DNA of 11,126 nt from Candidatus Omnitrophota bacterium (GTDB lineage Bacteria > Omnitrophota > Gorgyraeia > Tantalellales > Tantalellaceae). Of this stretch, positions 1-6,379 are shown piece after piece. The notes below the pieces were generated by a model. That model saw only the letters and a program-made list of their open reading frames with translations. It was not told the DNA's origin and did not search any database. The position numbers were made by a program, and so were the translations under genes. Numbering within the stretch: the first letter of the stretch is position 1; every line of letters starts with the position of its first letter. The DNA lies in contig JAHIZQ010000314.1 of NCBI GenBank assembly GCA_018814505.1, forward strand, positions 1 through 11,126, written 5' to 3'.

Positions 1-2243
1 AAGAGGCAGAAAACTATATTACAGAAAGGTTTGGTAAACAAGAAAAAAGTAGATACGATAGTTTTTATAGAAATTTTCTTACTATTCCAAGTTATGGGGA
101 TATCCATTCGAAAATAATATTTAGGAAACAAGTAAACCCTGATTATAAATGGTGTGGAATTATTTATAGGTTCGAAACTGGTAGAATTGAACAGTTTTAT
201 TATGATATGGATATTTTTACACCAGAAATAAAAAGAGGGTTTATGGAATTAGGGGATAAATTTTTTGATAAAAAGTTGAATAAGGAAGAATGGCAGAAAT
301 TGATAGAATTAGTCGAATATATAAAGTCAAAAGCTCTTAGTTCCAAACAGCTTGTTGGAAAACTTGTTTCTCAAAGACAAGCAATGTTAAAAGAGTCCCA
401 GGCAATTCAGGTTTGGATTGAAGGCATAAATGAAAGACAATTTATGATTGATTTTGAAAGTTTGTTTGCGGATAAAGATACTTTGCAGATTGCCGTGAAA
501 AATCCCAAGAAGAGAATCACTTTATTGCGTCAGCAAAAATTTTTCAGGGGTGCTGACGATAACAAATTCTGGCATATATTGGGAATTCGTAGAGTGGATA
601 ACCGTGAGTCTAACATCACCGGCAACATCATCAAAGGTTTTACTGAGACAGAGGAAAAAGAACTGCGGAAGGGGATAGAGGAAAACAGTGATAAAGTTAG
701 GGCTGAGAATGAGAGTGCGGTACAGCTTGTGGAAGAAAGGTGCGCGGTGTTGTTGAAAGATAAGGGAAATATTGAGTATTTGTTGAGAGAAAGAGGCGTT
801 CCGGGGGACGAGATCAATAGGGTTACGTACGCTTTGGAACATCCAAGAGAGGCGTTTAAATGGTTTAATGCGATTGTCGAAGGGGAGAATAGATATCTAT
901 TGGGACATGAAACAGCTCTGGCTGTTAATATTGTGAAATTTTTAATTGAAAAAGAAGCGGAATTGGGAATAGATAACCTTATTGATGAATATATTTTCCA
1001 TGAAGCTTTAGAAAATACAAGTATGGAAGGAGTAGACGGCAAAACAAAACATCATAATATCATTGATTTTACGAGCCTGTTCTTTCGGCAAAAGAGTTAT
1101 GCGGCGCCTCATGAAACTCCATTAGGCGGGGCGTTGAGGGTGTTTATACAGGGTGTTGCGGCGCCTGAGGCCGAAATTTCTCGGCGTCAGTCTGAGACCC
1201 GAAGGGCAGAAGAATCTGAATATTTAGATCCTTCGACTCGGTCCCTTCATGACCTCGCTCAGGATGACAGTCTGCGGGGGGCTCCCAGTCCTATTTCCAT
1301 GAACGGGATGACGGGTGTTGACTTGCACGGGTCTCCCTCCATGAATGAGATGCTCGGCTCGCTTGGGTCTATTCCCGTGAGGGGGATGACGGAGGGGGAA
1401 GGTTCACTCGAGGCGAGAAGTGTTGGCTCGCCCAGAATCAGTGTGCCAGAATTTAAACCATGGATTTCCGATGTTCCAAAACCTGAATTTATTCCGTTGC
1501 CCGAAATTGCGATAAAAGAAACTTCGGACAACAAAGAATCCCGTATTAGTGCAACGCTGGAAGCCTTTAGCAGTGAACCCGTAACAAAAACGCGTGACCC
1601 AATAGCAGTGGTGGGGCTCCCTGAAAAAATAAAAAATGATACGTCAATCAATCTTGAAAAATTAAGGGGAGATATAAGCAGAGGATTAGGTGAAAACGGG
1701 CATGGTGTTCCGAATGATCCGCATAAAGTAGATTTCTTTTATATAAACCCGAACGACCTGGAAACCACAAAACGCGGGATAACGGATCTATTACATAAAT
1801 ACGGTAAAGAACGTGAATGTGTTTTATTTGTGCCTGAAATGAAGGACATTAAATTGAAATCAGACCGGGAATTTCTGACGGATCTGGAAAAAGAATTTAG
1901 TAAACATCTTACAATTGTGCCTGACGCGTATACTGATCTTGATTTTTCTTTAAAGAAGAAGTTTGTAGGGATTGACGAACGCATTGCGATAACTCGTTTA
2001 ATAGGGTACTATAAAGAAGCGGAAACTTACGATGAGTCGAGTAGGGAATTGGCGCAAGAAGAAGCGTTAACTGCTTTAACGGTTTTTCTCGCCAAAATTA
2101 ATAGCGAGGAAGTCCCGCAAGCAAAAGATTTGAAAGATTTAAACCAGCTTTTAAAAAACTTGCTCTTAAAAATCAAACCTGTTGATTATAACGATATTAT
2201 CGAGTGGGAAGAAACCCAAAAAGCCATCGCAACGTCATTGTAA
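1..2243 (+). CDS. Large protein of unknown function, 5' end cut by window edge
   Basis: I do not recognise this protein. The first ATG in frame is at 207, but the frame is open to the left edge: from position 3 it reads EAENYITERFGKQEKS and onward, without a stop, into that ATG. The true start therefore probably lies outside the window and 207 is an internal methionine. Numbering from the 207 Met, residues 1-295 look mostly helical and charged, with HE at 265-266 and HH at 282-283 that could bind metal (speculative). Residues about 300-410 are low-complexity Gly/Ser/Pro/Arg-rich sequence that appears to derive from interspersed repeats. Residues about 410-678 return to normal composition and alternate predicted strands and helices, including the hydrophobic stretch VLFVPEM. 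I see no signal peptide or membrane segment, although the N-terminus is missing. It ends at TAA 2241-2243, one base before a large palindrome. Coding is likely because the frame is long and codon use outside the block matches the neighbours. Function is unknown. Confidence 0.8.
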   Translation, partial: EAENYITERFGKQEKSRYDSFYRNFLTIPSYGDIHSKIIFRKQVNPDYKWCGIIYRFETGRIEQFYYDMDIFTPEIKRGFMELGDKFFDKKLNKEEWQKLIELVEYIKSKALSSKQLVGKLVSQRQAMLKESQAIQVWIEGINERQFMIDFESLFADKDTLQIAVKNPKKRITLLRQQKFFRGADDNKFWHILGIRRVDNRESNITGNIIKGFTETEEKELRKGIEENSDKVRAENESAVQLVEERCAVLLKDKGNIEYLLRERGVPGDEINRVTYALEHPREAFKWFNAIVEGENRYLLGHETALAVNIVKFLIEKEAELGIDNLIDEYIFHEALENTSMEGVDGKTKHHNIIDFTSLFFRQKSYAAPHETPLGGALRVFIQGVAAPEAEISRRQSETRRAEESEYLDPSTRSLHDLAQDDSLRGAPSPISMNGMTGVDLHGSPSMNEMLGSLGSIPVRGMTEGEGSLEARSVGSPRISVPEFKPWISDVPKPEFIPLPEIAIKETSDNKESRISATLEAFSSEPVTKTRDPIAVVGLPEKIKNDTSINLEKLRGDISRGLGENGHGVPNDPHKVDFFYINPNDLETTKRGITDLLHKYGKERECVLFVPEMKDIKLKSDREFLTDLEKEFSKHLTIVPDAYTDLDFSLKKKFVGIDERIAITRLIGYYKEAETYDESSRELAQEEALTALTVFLAKINSEEVPQAKDLKDLNQLLKNLLLKIKPVDYNDIIEWEETQKAIATSL
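1170..1400. repeat. Cluster of short interspersed repeat-like units embedded in frame in the first gene
   Basis: This block is visibly richer in G+C than the gene around it and is built from motifs typical of intergenic repeats. A small inverted repeat GCCGA/TCGGC lies at 1170-1185. It is followed by GAGACCCGAAGGGCAGAAG (from 1195) and then a unit at 1227-1270 containing CCTTCGACTCGGTC and CTCGCTCAGGATGACAG. The minus strand of that unit reads CTGTCATCCTGAGCGAGGTC, a form I associate with abundant genomic repeats in several phyla. Two looser units near 1297-1345 and 1370-1400 share the phrase GGGATGACG. Translation gives DPSTRSLHDLAQDDS and a Gly/Ser/Met-rich tract. The reading frame stays open throughout, so the units were inserted or have evolved in frame, apparently as a linker between two ordinary regions. 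Confidence 0.55.
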
Positions 2244-2244
2244 C

Positions 2245-2307
2245 GATAAATAGGGACAGACACCATTTAATGAGAAAACCATTAAATGGTGTCTGTCCCT
2301 ATTTATC
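2245..2307. repeat. Perfect 27-bp inverted repeat, REP/RAYT-type palindrome
   Basis: The left arm at 2245-2271 and the right arm at 2281-2307 are exact reverse complements over 27 bp, separated by a 9-nt loop, GAGAAAACC. The arms contain TAGGGACAGACACCATTT. I recognise GGTGTCTGTCCCTATTT as a sequence that recurs in many bacterial genomes near REP-associated tyrosine transposases (RAYT, Y1 family); that association is from memory. No transposase is present in this window, so if it is such an element it is a non-autonomous copy. It begins one base after the stop codon of the upstream gene. It would form a very strong RNA hairpin in either direction and could slow or end transcription, but there is no T-tract directly after it, so I do not call it a canonical intrinsic terminator. 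Confidence 0.8.
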
Positions 2308-2326
2308 CTATAATTAGAATAGACAA

Positions 2327-2351
2327 ACGAATGTAAATAGTGTACATTTGT
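2327..2351. repeat. Hairpin upstream of the SemiSWEET gene
   Basis: ACGAATGTA at 2327-2335 can pair with TACATTTGT at 2343-2351 over 9 bp with one G-U pair, leaving a 7-nt loop AATAGTG. It lies about 60 nt before the next start codon, between the large palindrome and that gene. No T-run follows on either strand, so a terminator role is unlikely. It could be an operator or a leader hairpin, or it could be chance in AT-rich DNA. Confidence 0.3.
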
Positions 2352-2412
2352 ACGTAACGTGTTGCGTGGAAAGAATATAGATTTTTTCCAAAATAAAATG
2401 AAGGGGGGGTAA

Positions 2413-2676
2413 ATGCAGGACTTGTATATGGAGCTTATTGGGCTTAGCGCGGGGATATGTACTACAGTATCATTTATTCCGCAGATTGTAAAAATAGTAA
2501 AAAGTAAACATGCAAGAGACATCTCGCTTTGGATGTATGTTATTCTTACGATGGGTATTTTTTTATGGCTGGTATATGGTATTTTGTCTTCCAGGATTTC
2601 GATAATATTAGCCAATGGAGTTTCTTTTCTCTTATGTTCGTTCATAATAACATCGAAAATGAAATATAGGAGATAA
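2413..2676 (+). CDS. SemiSWEET / MtN3-like small sugar transporter (PQ-loop family)
   Basis: This 87-residue protein has the size and pattern of bacterial SemiSWEETs, which are single three-helix bundles that dimerise in the inner membrane and let sugars cross down their gradient. Three hydrophobic segments are visible at about residues 6-27, 38-58 and 63-81. The PQ motif of the family is at 23-24 in SFIPQIVKIVKSK, followed by the typical DISLWMY stretch at 36-42. A conserved-type Asn sits at 68. The Gly-rich Shine-Dalgarno AAGGGGGGG lies at 2401-2409 just before the ATG. A second in-frame ATG at 2428, preceded by CAGGA, is also plausible and would give 82 residues. The next gene starts one base after the stop codon, so the two are surely co-transcribed. 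Substrate is unknown; the sugar-nucleotide-type SDR next door fits carbohydrate handling but does not prove it. Confidence 0.85.
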   Translation: MQDLYMELIGLSAGICTTVSFIPQIVKIVKSKHARDISLWMYVILTMGIFLWLVYGILSSRISIILANGVSFLLCSFIITSKMKYRR

Positions 2677-2677
2677 A

Positions 2678-3640
2678 ATGAAAATACTAGTTACGGGCGC
2701 GACAGGGTTTATCGGTAGGAATTTAGTAAAACGCCTTTTATTGGAAAAGCGTTATGAAATAATATGCGTAGCCAGGAAAACAAGTAAAGTTGATTTTCTT
2801 AAAAGGCAGGGAGCCAAAGTGGTTATTGGCGATATTTCTAGTTTTTCTGATATGGAATGGATTTTTAAAGAAGTTAGGCCGGATATAGTTTTTCATTCTG
2901 CCGCAAAGGTTTCCGAAGAAAGTGAAAGTAAACTTTATGACTATAATGTGACAGGTACGAGAAATATCTGCCAATTGTGTTATGTATACAAAAACAAAAA
3001 ACTCATATATTTGAGTTCGGTATCTGTTATAAGCGGAAACCTTGATGTTCCGTTAACCGAAGGTCTTCCGTATAAGGCAACAAGTTCTTACGGCGTGTCT
3101 AAAATAAAAGCCGAACGAATTGTTGAGGGATACCGGGCAAAGGGGCTAAAAACCGCTATTTTTAGACCTTGCATGGTTTACGGGGAAGACGAGCCGCATG
3201 CTCTTAACAAAATACTGCGTCTTACAAAACTAAAGCGCCTGCCGGTTTTAGATATATCCGGAATGAATTCGAAACTGCATTTGGTTTATGTGGGGAACGT
3301 TGTGGAAGCTTTAATGCTCGCGTTAACAAAAGAAGAAGCATTTACGGGGACATTTATGGTTGCCGATAAGGAAGTTATAACTTTAAAAAGGTTTGTAGAA
3401 ATAATTTATGATGAATTAAGAGGGCGTTATCCTCCAAGGGTTCCGCGATGGCTAGTAAACATTCTTATGGTATTTCCGCCGTTTCGGAACAAAACGCTCA
3501 GAATTTTTAAAGACAGAGTTTATGATATTACCCGTGCGGTGGATGAGCTGGGATATTCTCCAAGCATGTCGACGGAAGAAGGTCTGCGCCTTACGGTGAA
3601 ACACTGGGCAGAGAATAAAGTATGTCAAAGTTTAAAATAA
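2678..3640 (+). CDS. NAD(P)-dependent epimerase/dehydratase, extended SDR family
   Basis: This 320-residue protein belongs to the extended short-chain dehydrogenases, cytosolic enzymes that act on nucleotide sugars, sterol-like or flavonoid-like substrates. The Rossmann nucleotide-binding motif GATGFIG is at residues 7-13, with GDI at 51-53 near the adenine site. The catalytic set is visible as YLSSVS at 111-116 (Ser), then Tyr138 and Lys142 in SYGVSK. IFRPCMVYG at 161-169 is the conserved substrate-side segment of the family. The C-terminal part (about 170-320) is the variable substrate-binding half, including a hydrophobic Pro-rich stretch around 252-269. The ATG follows AGGAGAT with good spacing, and the end overlaps the start of rnz by 19 bp. 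The exact reaction cannot be read from sequence: sugar epimerase, dehydratase or 3-beta-hydroxysteroid-dehydrogenase-like reductase are all possible. Confidence 0.85.
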   Translation: MKILVTGATGFIGRNLVKRLLLEKRYEIICVARKTSKVDFLKRQGAKVVIGDISSFSDMEWIFKEVRPDIVFHSAAKVSEESESKLYDYNVTGTRNICQLCYVYKNKKLIYLSSVSVISGNLDVPLTEGLPYKATSSYGVSKIKAERIVEGYRAKGLKTAIFRPCMVYGEDEPHALNKILRLTKLKRLPVLDISGMNSKLHLVYVGNVVEALMLALTKEEAFTGTFMVADKEVITLKRFVEIIYDELRGRYPPRVPRWLVNILMVFPPFRNKTLRIFKDRVYDITRAVDELGYSPSMSTEEGLRLTVKHWAENKVCQSLK

Positions 3641-4539
3641 CCATATTGGGAACGACCGCGGCAGTGCCGACTGCTCAGCGGGCGCATTCCAGCCTACATA
3701 TAAGCTACAAAGATGAGCAGGAATCTTGTTTTCTTTTTGATTGCGGTGAAGGTACACAAAGACAATTGATAACGGCGCGCGTCAGTATGATGAAAATTGA
3801 TAACATTTTTATTACTCACTGGCATGGCGATCATTGTTTGGGGCTTCCGGGCTTAATTGATACCATGGGTTTTGAAGGAAGAGAGGAACCTTTAACGATA
3901 TATGCTCCCGAAGTTAAAAAAGTGAAACGCCTTCTTAGTTTTTGTCATTCGGCGGGCAAATTTAAAATTAATTTGCGCAAAGTTCCGATTAAAGGCAAAA
4001 AACCTGTAAAAATATTTAAAACCGAAAGATTTGAGATAAGCTCAATCCCTGTAAAACATGGTATGCCGGCTGTGGCGTACGCGGTTATTGAGCATGACAA
4101 AGTTTCTATTGATACTGAAAAAATAGAAAAGTTAAATTTACCACAAAACGATAAGTTATATAAAAAATTAAAAGCAAAGGGAAAAGTACGCATAAAAGGT
4201 GTTCTTGTGAAACTTGAAGATGTTTCTTTGAAGAAGAAGGGTAAAAAAATAGTTTATTCAGGGGATACGGAAATTTGTGACAATCTGATAAGCCTGGTTG
4301 AGAACGCGGATTTGTTAGTGCAGGACTGTACTTATTTTGATACGCAAGGAACAGGTAAACCTTATAAACATGCGTCACTTCCTGAAATTATGGAAATGTC
4401 GTGTAATAAACATGTTAAGAGGACAGTTTTAACTCATATAAGCCGTAAGTATCATGATGTAGCGTGGCTCAAAAATTTAATAAAAAATTATCCGGGATTT
4501 GATATTGCGGAAGATTTTATGGAGATCAGTGTAACGTGA
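3622..4539 (+). CDS. rnz: Ribonuclease Z (tRNase Z), tRNA 3'-end endonuclease
   Basis: This 305-residue metallo-beta-lactamase-fold protein matches the short (ElaC-type) form of RNase Z, the zinc endonuclease that removes 3' trailers from precursor tRNAs. Characteristic segments are FDCGEGTQRQ at 39-48 and the metal motif HWHGDH at 66-71. Further metal ligands are expected at His146 (VKHGMP), Asp215 (SGDTE), His250 (KHAS) and His272 (THIS). Residues about 155-205 are the region where this family carries its tRNA-gripping exosite arm; it is Lys-rich here. Length is normal for the family (about 300-330). The start overlaps the end of the SDR gene by 19 bp and has only a weak ribosome site (GCAGAGA, 3608-3614), which suggests translational coupling. 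queH follows 13 bp later, so two tRNA-maturation genes are adjacent. The complete metal set argues for an active enzyme. Confidence 0.93.
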   Translation: MSKFKITILGTTAAVPTAQRAHSSLHISYKDEQESCFLFDCGEGTQRQLITARVSMMKIDNIFITHWHGDHCLGLPGLIDTMGFEGREEPLTIYAPEVKKVKRLLSFCHSAGKFKINLRKVPIKGKKPVKIFKTERFEISSIPVKHGMPAVAYAVIEHDKVSIDTEKIEKLNLPQNDKLYKKLKAKGKVRIKGVLVKLEDVSLKKKGKKIVYSGDTEICDNLISLVENADLLVQDCTYFDTQGTGKPYKHASLPEIMEMSCNKHVKRTVLTHISRKYHDVAWLKNLIKNYPGFDIAEDFMEISVT

Positions 4540-4552
4540 GGAACAAATTACA

Positions 4553-5098
4553 ATGAAAATTTTATTGCATACATGTTGCGGGGTATGTGCTGGTGCCGTT
4601 ATTGAACGTCTTTTATGTGAAGGGCACAGTTTAACGTGTTTTTTTTATAATCCCAACATACATCCTGTTGATGAATATAAACGTAGACTTGAAGCGGCTC
4701 AGGCGGTGGCTCGTCAGTTTAATATTGAGTTTGTAGAAGGCATATATGACCGGGAGACATGGTTTTTGGCTGTCAAAGGTAAAGAATACGAACCGGAAGG
4801 TGGCACGAGATGCCGAGTATGTTATGAGTTGCGTCTTAAAAAAACGTATGAATATATGAAAAAAAAGATGTTTGACGCGTTTACTACAACTTTATCAATA
4901 AGTCCGCACAAAGACGCTGTGGTTATAAGCAGTATAGGCCGGGAGATATCAGAAGATAGATTTATTTCAGCTGATTTTAAAAAGAAAGGCGGGTTTTCTC
5001 GAGCGGGGGAACTGGCAAAGGATTTTGGGTTATACCGGCAGAATTATTGCGGATGCATATATAGTTTGGAAAAAAAATTGGCAAAGGATAAAAAATAG
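4553..5098 (+). CDS. queH: Epoxyqueuosine reductase QueH
   Basis: This 181-residue protein belongs to the QueH (former DUF208) family, the iron-sulfur enzyme that reduces epoxyqueuosine to queuosine at the wobble position of tRNAs with GUN anticodons. It is unrelated to, and replaces, cobalamin-dependent QueG. The diagnostic pattern is present: the N-terminal HTCCGVC with Cys8, Cys9 and Cys12; NPNIHP at 34-38; the RCRVC pair Cys87/Cys90 followed by YELRL; SISPHKD around 115-121; and the C-terminal YCGC with Cys166/Cys168. These cysteines are the cluster and metal ligands. Length is normal. The ATG is preceded by TGAGGA at 4537-4542, which overlaps the rnz stop codon; the spacing of 10 nt is slightly long. 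It ends the run that starts with the SemiSWEET gene, and a 156-bp gap follows before tilS. No other queuosine genes are visible here. Confidence 0.95.
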   Translation: MKILLHTCCGVCAGAVIERLLCEGHSLTCFFYNPNIHPVDEYKRRLEAAQAVARQFNIEFVEGIYDRETWFLAVKGKEYEPEGGTRCRVCYELRLKKTYEYMKKKMFDAFTTTLSISPHKDAVVISSIGREISEDRFISADFKKKGGFSRAGELAKDFGLYRQNYCGCIYSLEKKLAKDKK

Positions 5099-5133
5099 AC
5101 GACCATTTAGTGAATTGGAATAACGGCGCAAAC

Positions 5134-5176
5134 CTCCTTTTTTAAAGGGAGAAAGTAGTGGATATTCCTTTTTCTC
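5134..5176 (+). promoter_or_regulatory. Two mutually exclusive hairpins in the leader before tilS
   Basis: CTCCTTT at 5134-5140 can pair with AAGGGAG at 5145-5151 (7 bp, one G-U, 4-nt loop). Alternatively GAGAAA at 5149-5154 can pair with TTTCTC at 5171-5176. The two stems share bases 5149-5151, so only one can form at a time, which is the geometry of an attenuator or a translation switch. The shared bases are also part of GGGAG (5147-5151), a potential ribosome site for the 19-codon frame at 5158. A third small stem CAGGC/GCCTG is at 5197-5201 and 5222-5226. I match none of this to a known riboswitch class, and homopurine/homopyrimidine tracts pair easily by chance. Confidence 0.3.
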
Positions 5177-5217
5177 TAAACGAACACAAAAATAAACAGG
5201 CTCCTTTACGGGTATAA
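5158..5217 (+). pseudogene. 19-codon reading frame, possible relic of the rarA 5' end or leader peptide
   Basis: A GTG at 5158 lies 6 nt after GGGAG (5147-5151) and opens a frame of 19 codons, VDIPFSLNEHKNKQAPLRV, ending at TAA 5215-5217. The end, QAPLR, resembles the N-terminus of the replication-recombination ATPase RarA (MgsA), where a short variable start is followed by an APLA-type phrase and then RMRPRTLDEFVG. Just after the stop, in a different frame (from 5217), the sequence reads SMPGLWCDEEVK, which lines up with RMRPRTLDEFVG at M, D, E and V. This pattern suggests the 5' end of a rarA gene that suffered a frameshift and a large deletion. Alternatively it is a genuine short leader peptide for tilS, or chance. 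The match is short and from memory. Confidence 0.28.
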
Positions 5218-5254
5218 GTATGCCTGGCTTGTGGTGCGATGAAGAGGTTAAGAT

Positions 5255-6268
5255 ATGCGTAAAAAAAGTTTATCATATTCCGCTTTTTTAAAAAACGTCA
5301 AAGATACAGTAAAGCGCAATAACATGTTTCAAAAAGGCGATAGGGTGCTTGTGGCGGTTTCAGGCGGAGCTGATTCCGTCTGCCTTTTAAAGACGCTTTT
5401 GGAAATTAGAAAAACGTTAAATATAAAAATAATGGTTGCCAATATGGATCATTGCCTCAGGGGCATTGAATCCGCGAACGATTCGCGTTTTGTAGAAAAA
5501 CTATCAATGGAACTGGGTTTGAAGTTTATACACAAAAAGGTAGACGTTAAAAAAAAACGGGATAAAAAAAAATCAATTGAAGAAACGGCGAGAGAGGAAA
5601 GGTACGGTTTCTTGGAAAACACCGCCCGCATGAAAAACTGTAATGTTATAGCTACGGGGCATACTATGGATGACCAGGCGGAAACAGTTTTAATGAGGAT
5701 TATTTATGGCGCGTCTTTGGCCGGAATTGTAGGTATTCCCGCGGTTAGGGATGCGGATGGAGTGAGGATTGTGCGCCCGCTAATAAATTCGGAAAGGCAG
5801 GATATCATTGGTTTTTTGAAGTCAGTTGGTTTCACTTATGTAGAGGACAAAAGTAATTTTGATACAAAGTTTGTGCGTAATAGCACAAGGCATGAAATAA
5901 TTCCTTTTTTAGAAAAATATAATCCAAAAATAAAAAGAACACTTTCAAGCTTGGCGGAATCTCTCAGGGAAGATTATTTGTTTTTATCTCTTGAGCGGGC
6001 AAAGCGGCTTAAAAAATATGGCAATATAACCTCATCAGTAAAAATTAAAGACGTTTTATTACAGCCAAAAGCAATGAGAAAGGAAATTTTTAAGGAACTT
6101 TTCAAAAAAGCGGGTGGTACTTTAAAAAAGCTTACTCATCGGCACTGGAAGGATATGGATTATTTTTTAGCACAAACCGAAAAAGGTAAATCCCTAGATA
6201 TGCCGGGAGGTGTAAAAATTTGTAAACAAAAAGGTGAAATAGTGTTCAGGAAACATGGTCAAAGGTAA
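5255..6268 (+). CDS. tilS: tRNA(Ile)-lysidine synthase TilS
   Basis: TilS converts C34 of the CAU anticodon of a minor tRNA-Ile to lysidine using ATP and lysine, switching it from methionine to isoleucine and AUG to AUA decoding. It is essential in most bacteria. The ATP-pyrophosphatase P-loop SGGADS is at residues 36-41 within VLVAVSGGADSVCLL. NMDHCLRG at 63-70, ATGHTMDDQAET at 133-144 and RNSTRHEIIPFLEKYNP at 208-224 are family signatures. The last 40 residues (KSLDMPGGVKICKQKGEIVF) resemble the C-terminal TilS domain. At 337 residues it is at the short end for the family. The ATG follows GAAGAGG (5241-5247) at normal spacing. An alternative Met at residue 24 lies just before the family's usual start, so the first 23 residues are a slightly long N-terminus. 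It probably begins a transcript separate from, or reads through from, queH. Confidence 0.95.
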   Translation: MRKKSLSYSAFLKNVKDTVKRNNMFQKGDRVLVAVSGGADSVCLLKTLLEIRKTLNIKIMVANMDHCLRGIESANDSRFVEKLSMELGLKFIHKKVDVKKKRDKKKSIEETAREERYGFLENTARMKNCNVIATGHTMDDQAETVLMRIIYGASLAGIVGIPAVRDADGVRIVRPLINSERQDIIGFLKSVGFTYVEDKSNFDTKFVRNSTRHEIIPFLEKYNPKIKRTLSSLAESLREDYLFLSLERAKRLKKYGNITSSVKIKDVLLQPKAMRKEIFKELFKKAGGTLKKLTHRHWKDMDYFLAQTEKGKSLDMPGGVKICKQKGEIVFRKHGQR

Positions 6269-6307
6269 AATAAAATAAAAATTTCTTTTATTCCTGAAAA
6301 TTTGACC
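6245..6307. repeat. Interleaved inverted repeats at the tilS end and ftsH promoter
   Basis: TTCAGGAA (6245-6252) pairs with TTCCTGAA (6291-6298), and GGTCAAA (6257-6263) pairs with TTTGACC (6301-6307). The arms occur in the order A-B-A'-B', so both stems together would make a pseudoknot, or they compete. The left arms lie within the end of tilS, and the last arm covers the -35 box of the ftsH promoter. The AT-rich spacer makes chance a real possibility. Confidence 0.3.
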
Positions 6308-6330
6308 GAACGGGGAGCGTGTGTTACAAT
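6302..6330 (+). promoter_or_regulatory. Sigma70-type promoter ahead of ftsH
   Basis: TTGACC at 6302-6307 is a 5 of 6 match to the -35 box and TACAAT at 6325-6330 is a 5 of 6 match to the -10 box. They are separated by exactly 17 bp, and a TG at 6322-6323 gives an extended -10. Transcription would start near 6337 and leave a leader of about 43 nt before the ftsH ATG. TACAAT is also one arm of a 6-bp inverted repeat with ATTGTA at 6341-6346, which could be an operator. It would drive ftsH, folP, cdaA, cdaR and probably pdxJ. Confidence 0.65.
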
Positions 6331-6379
6331 ACAGTCGAAAATTGTAGTAATTTATTTTTACAAATAGAAAGTTGAAAAT

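Noticed and set aside
522..1651. Open frames on the minus strand opposite the first gene (for example 530-1042 and 1259-1651)
   Set aside because: They lie wholly inside a longer + strand coding frame and their translations (Ser/Phe/Leu-rich) look like antisense shadows with no recognisable domain.
2245..2307. Palindrome as an intrinsic transcription terminator
   Set aside because: The stem is strong but no run of T follows it on either strand.
2309..2314. Exact TATAAT just after the large palindrome as a promoter for the SemiSWEET gene
   Set aside because: No acceptable -35 box lies 16-18 bp upstream (that stretch is inside the palindrome arm), so I cannot support a full promoter, although the hexamer is perfect.
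5099..5254. tRNA or known riboswitch in the queH-tilS gap
   Set aside because: No cloverleaf, no T-loop GTTCRA sequence, and no match to riboswitch cores I know, including preQ1, which might have been expected next to queH.
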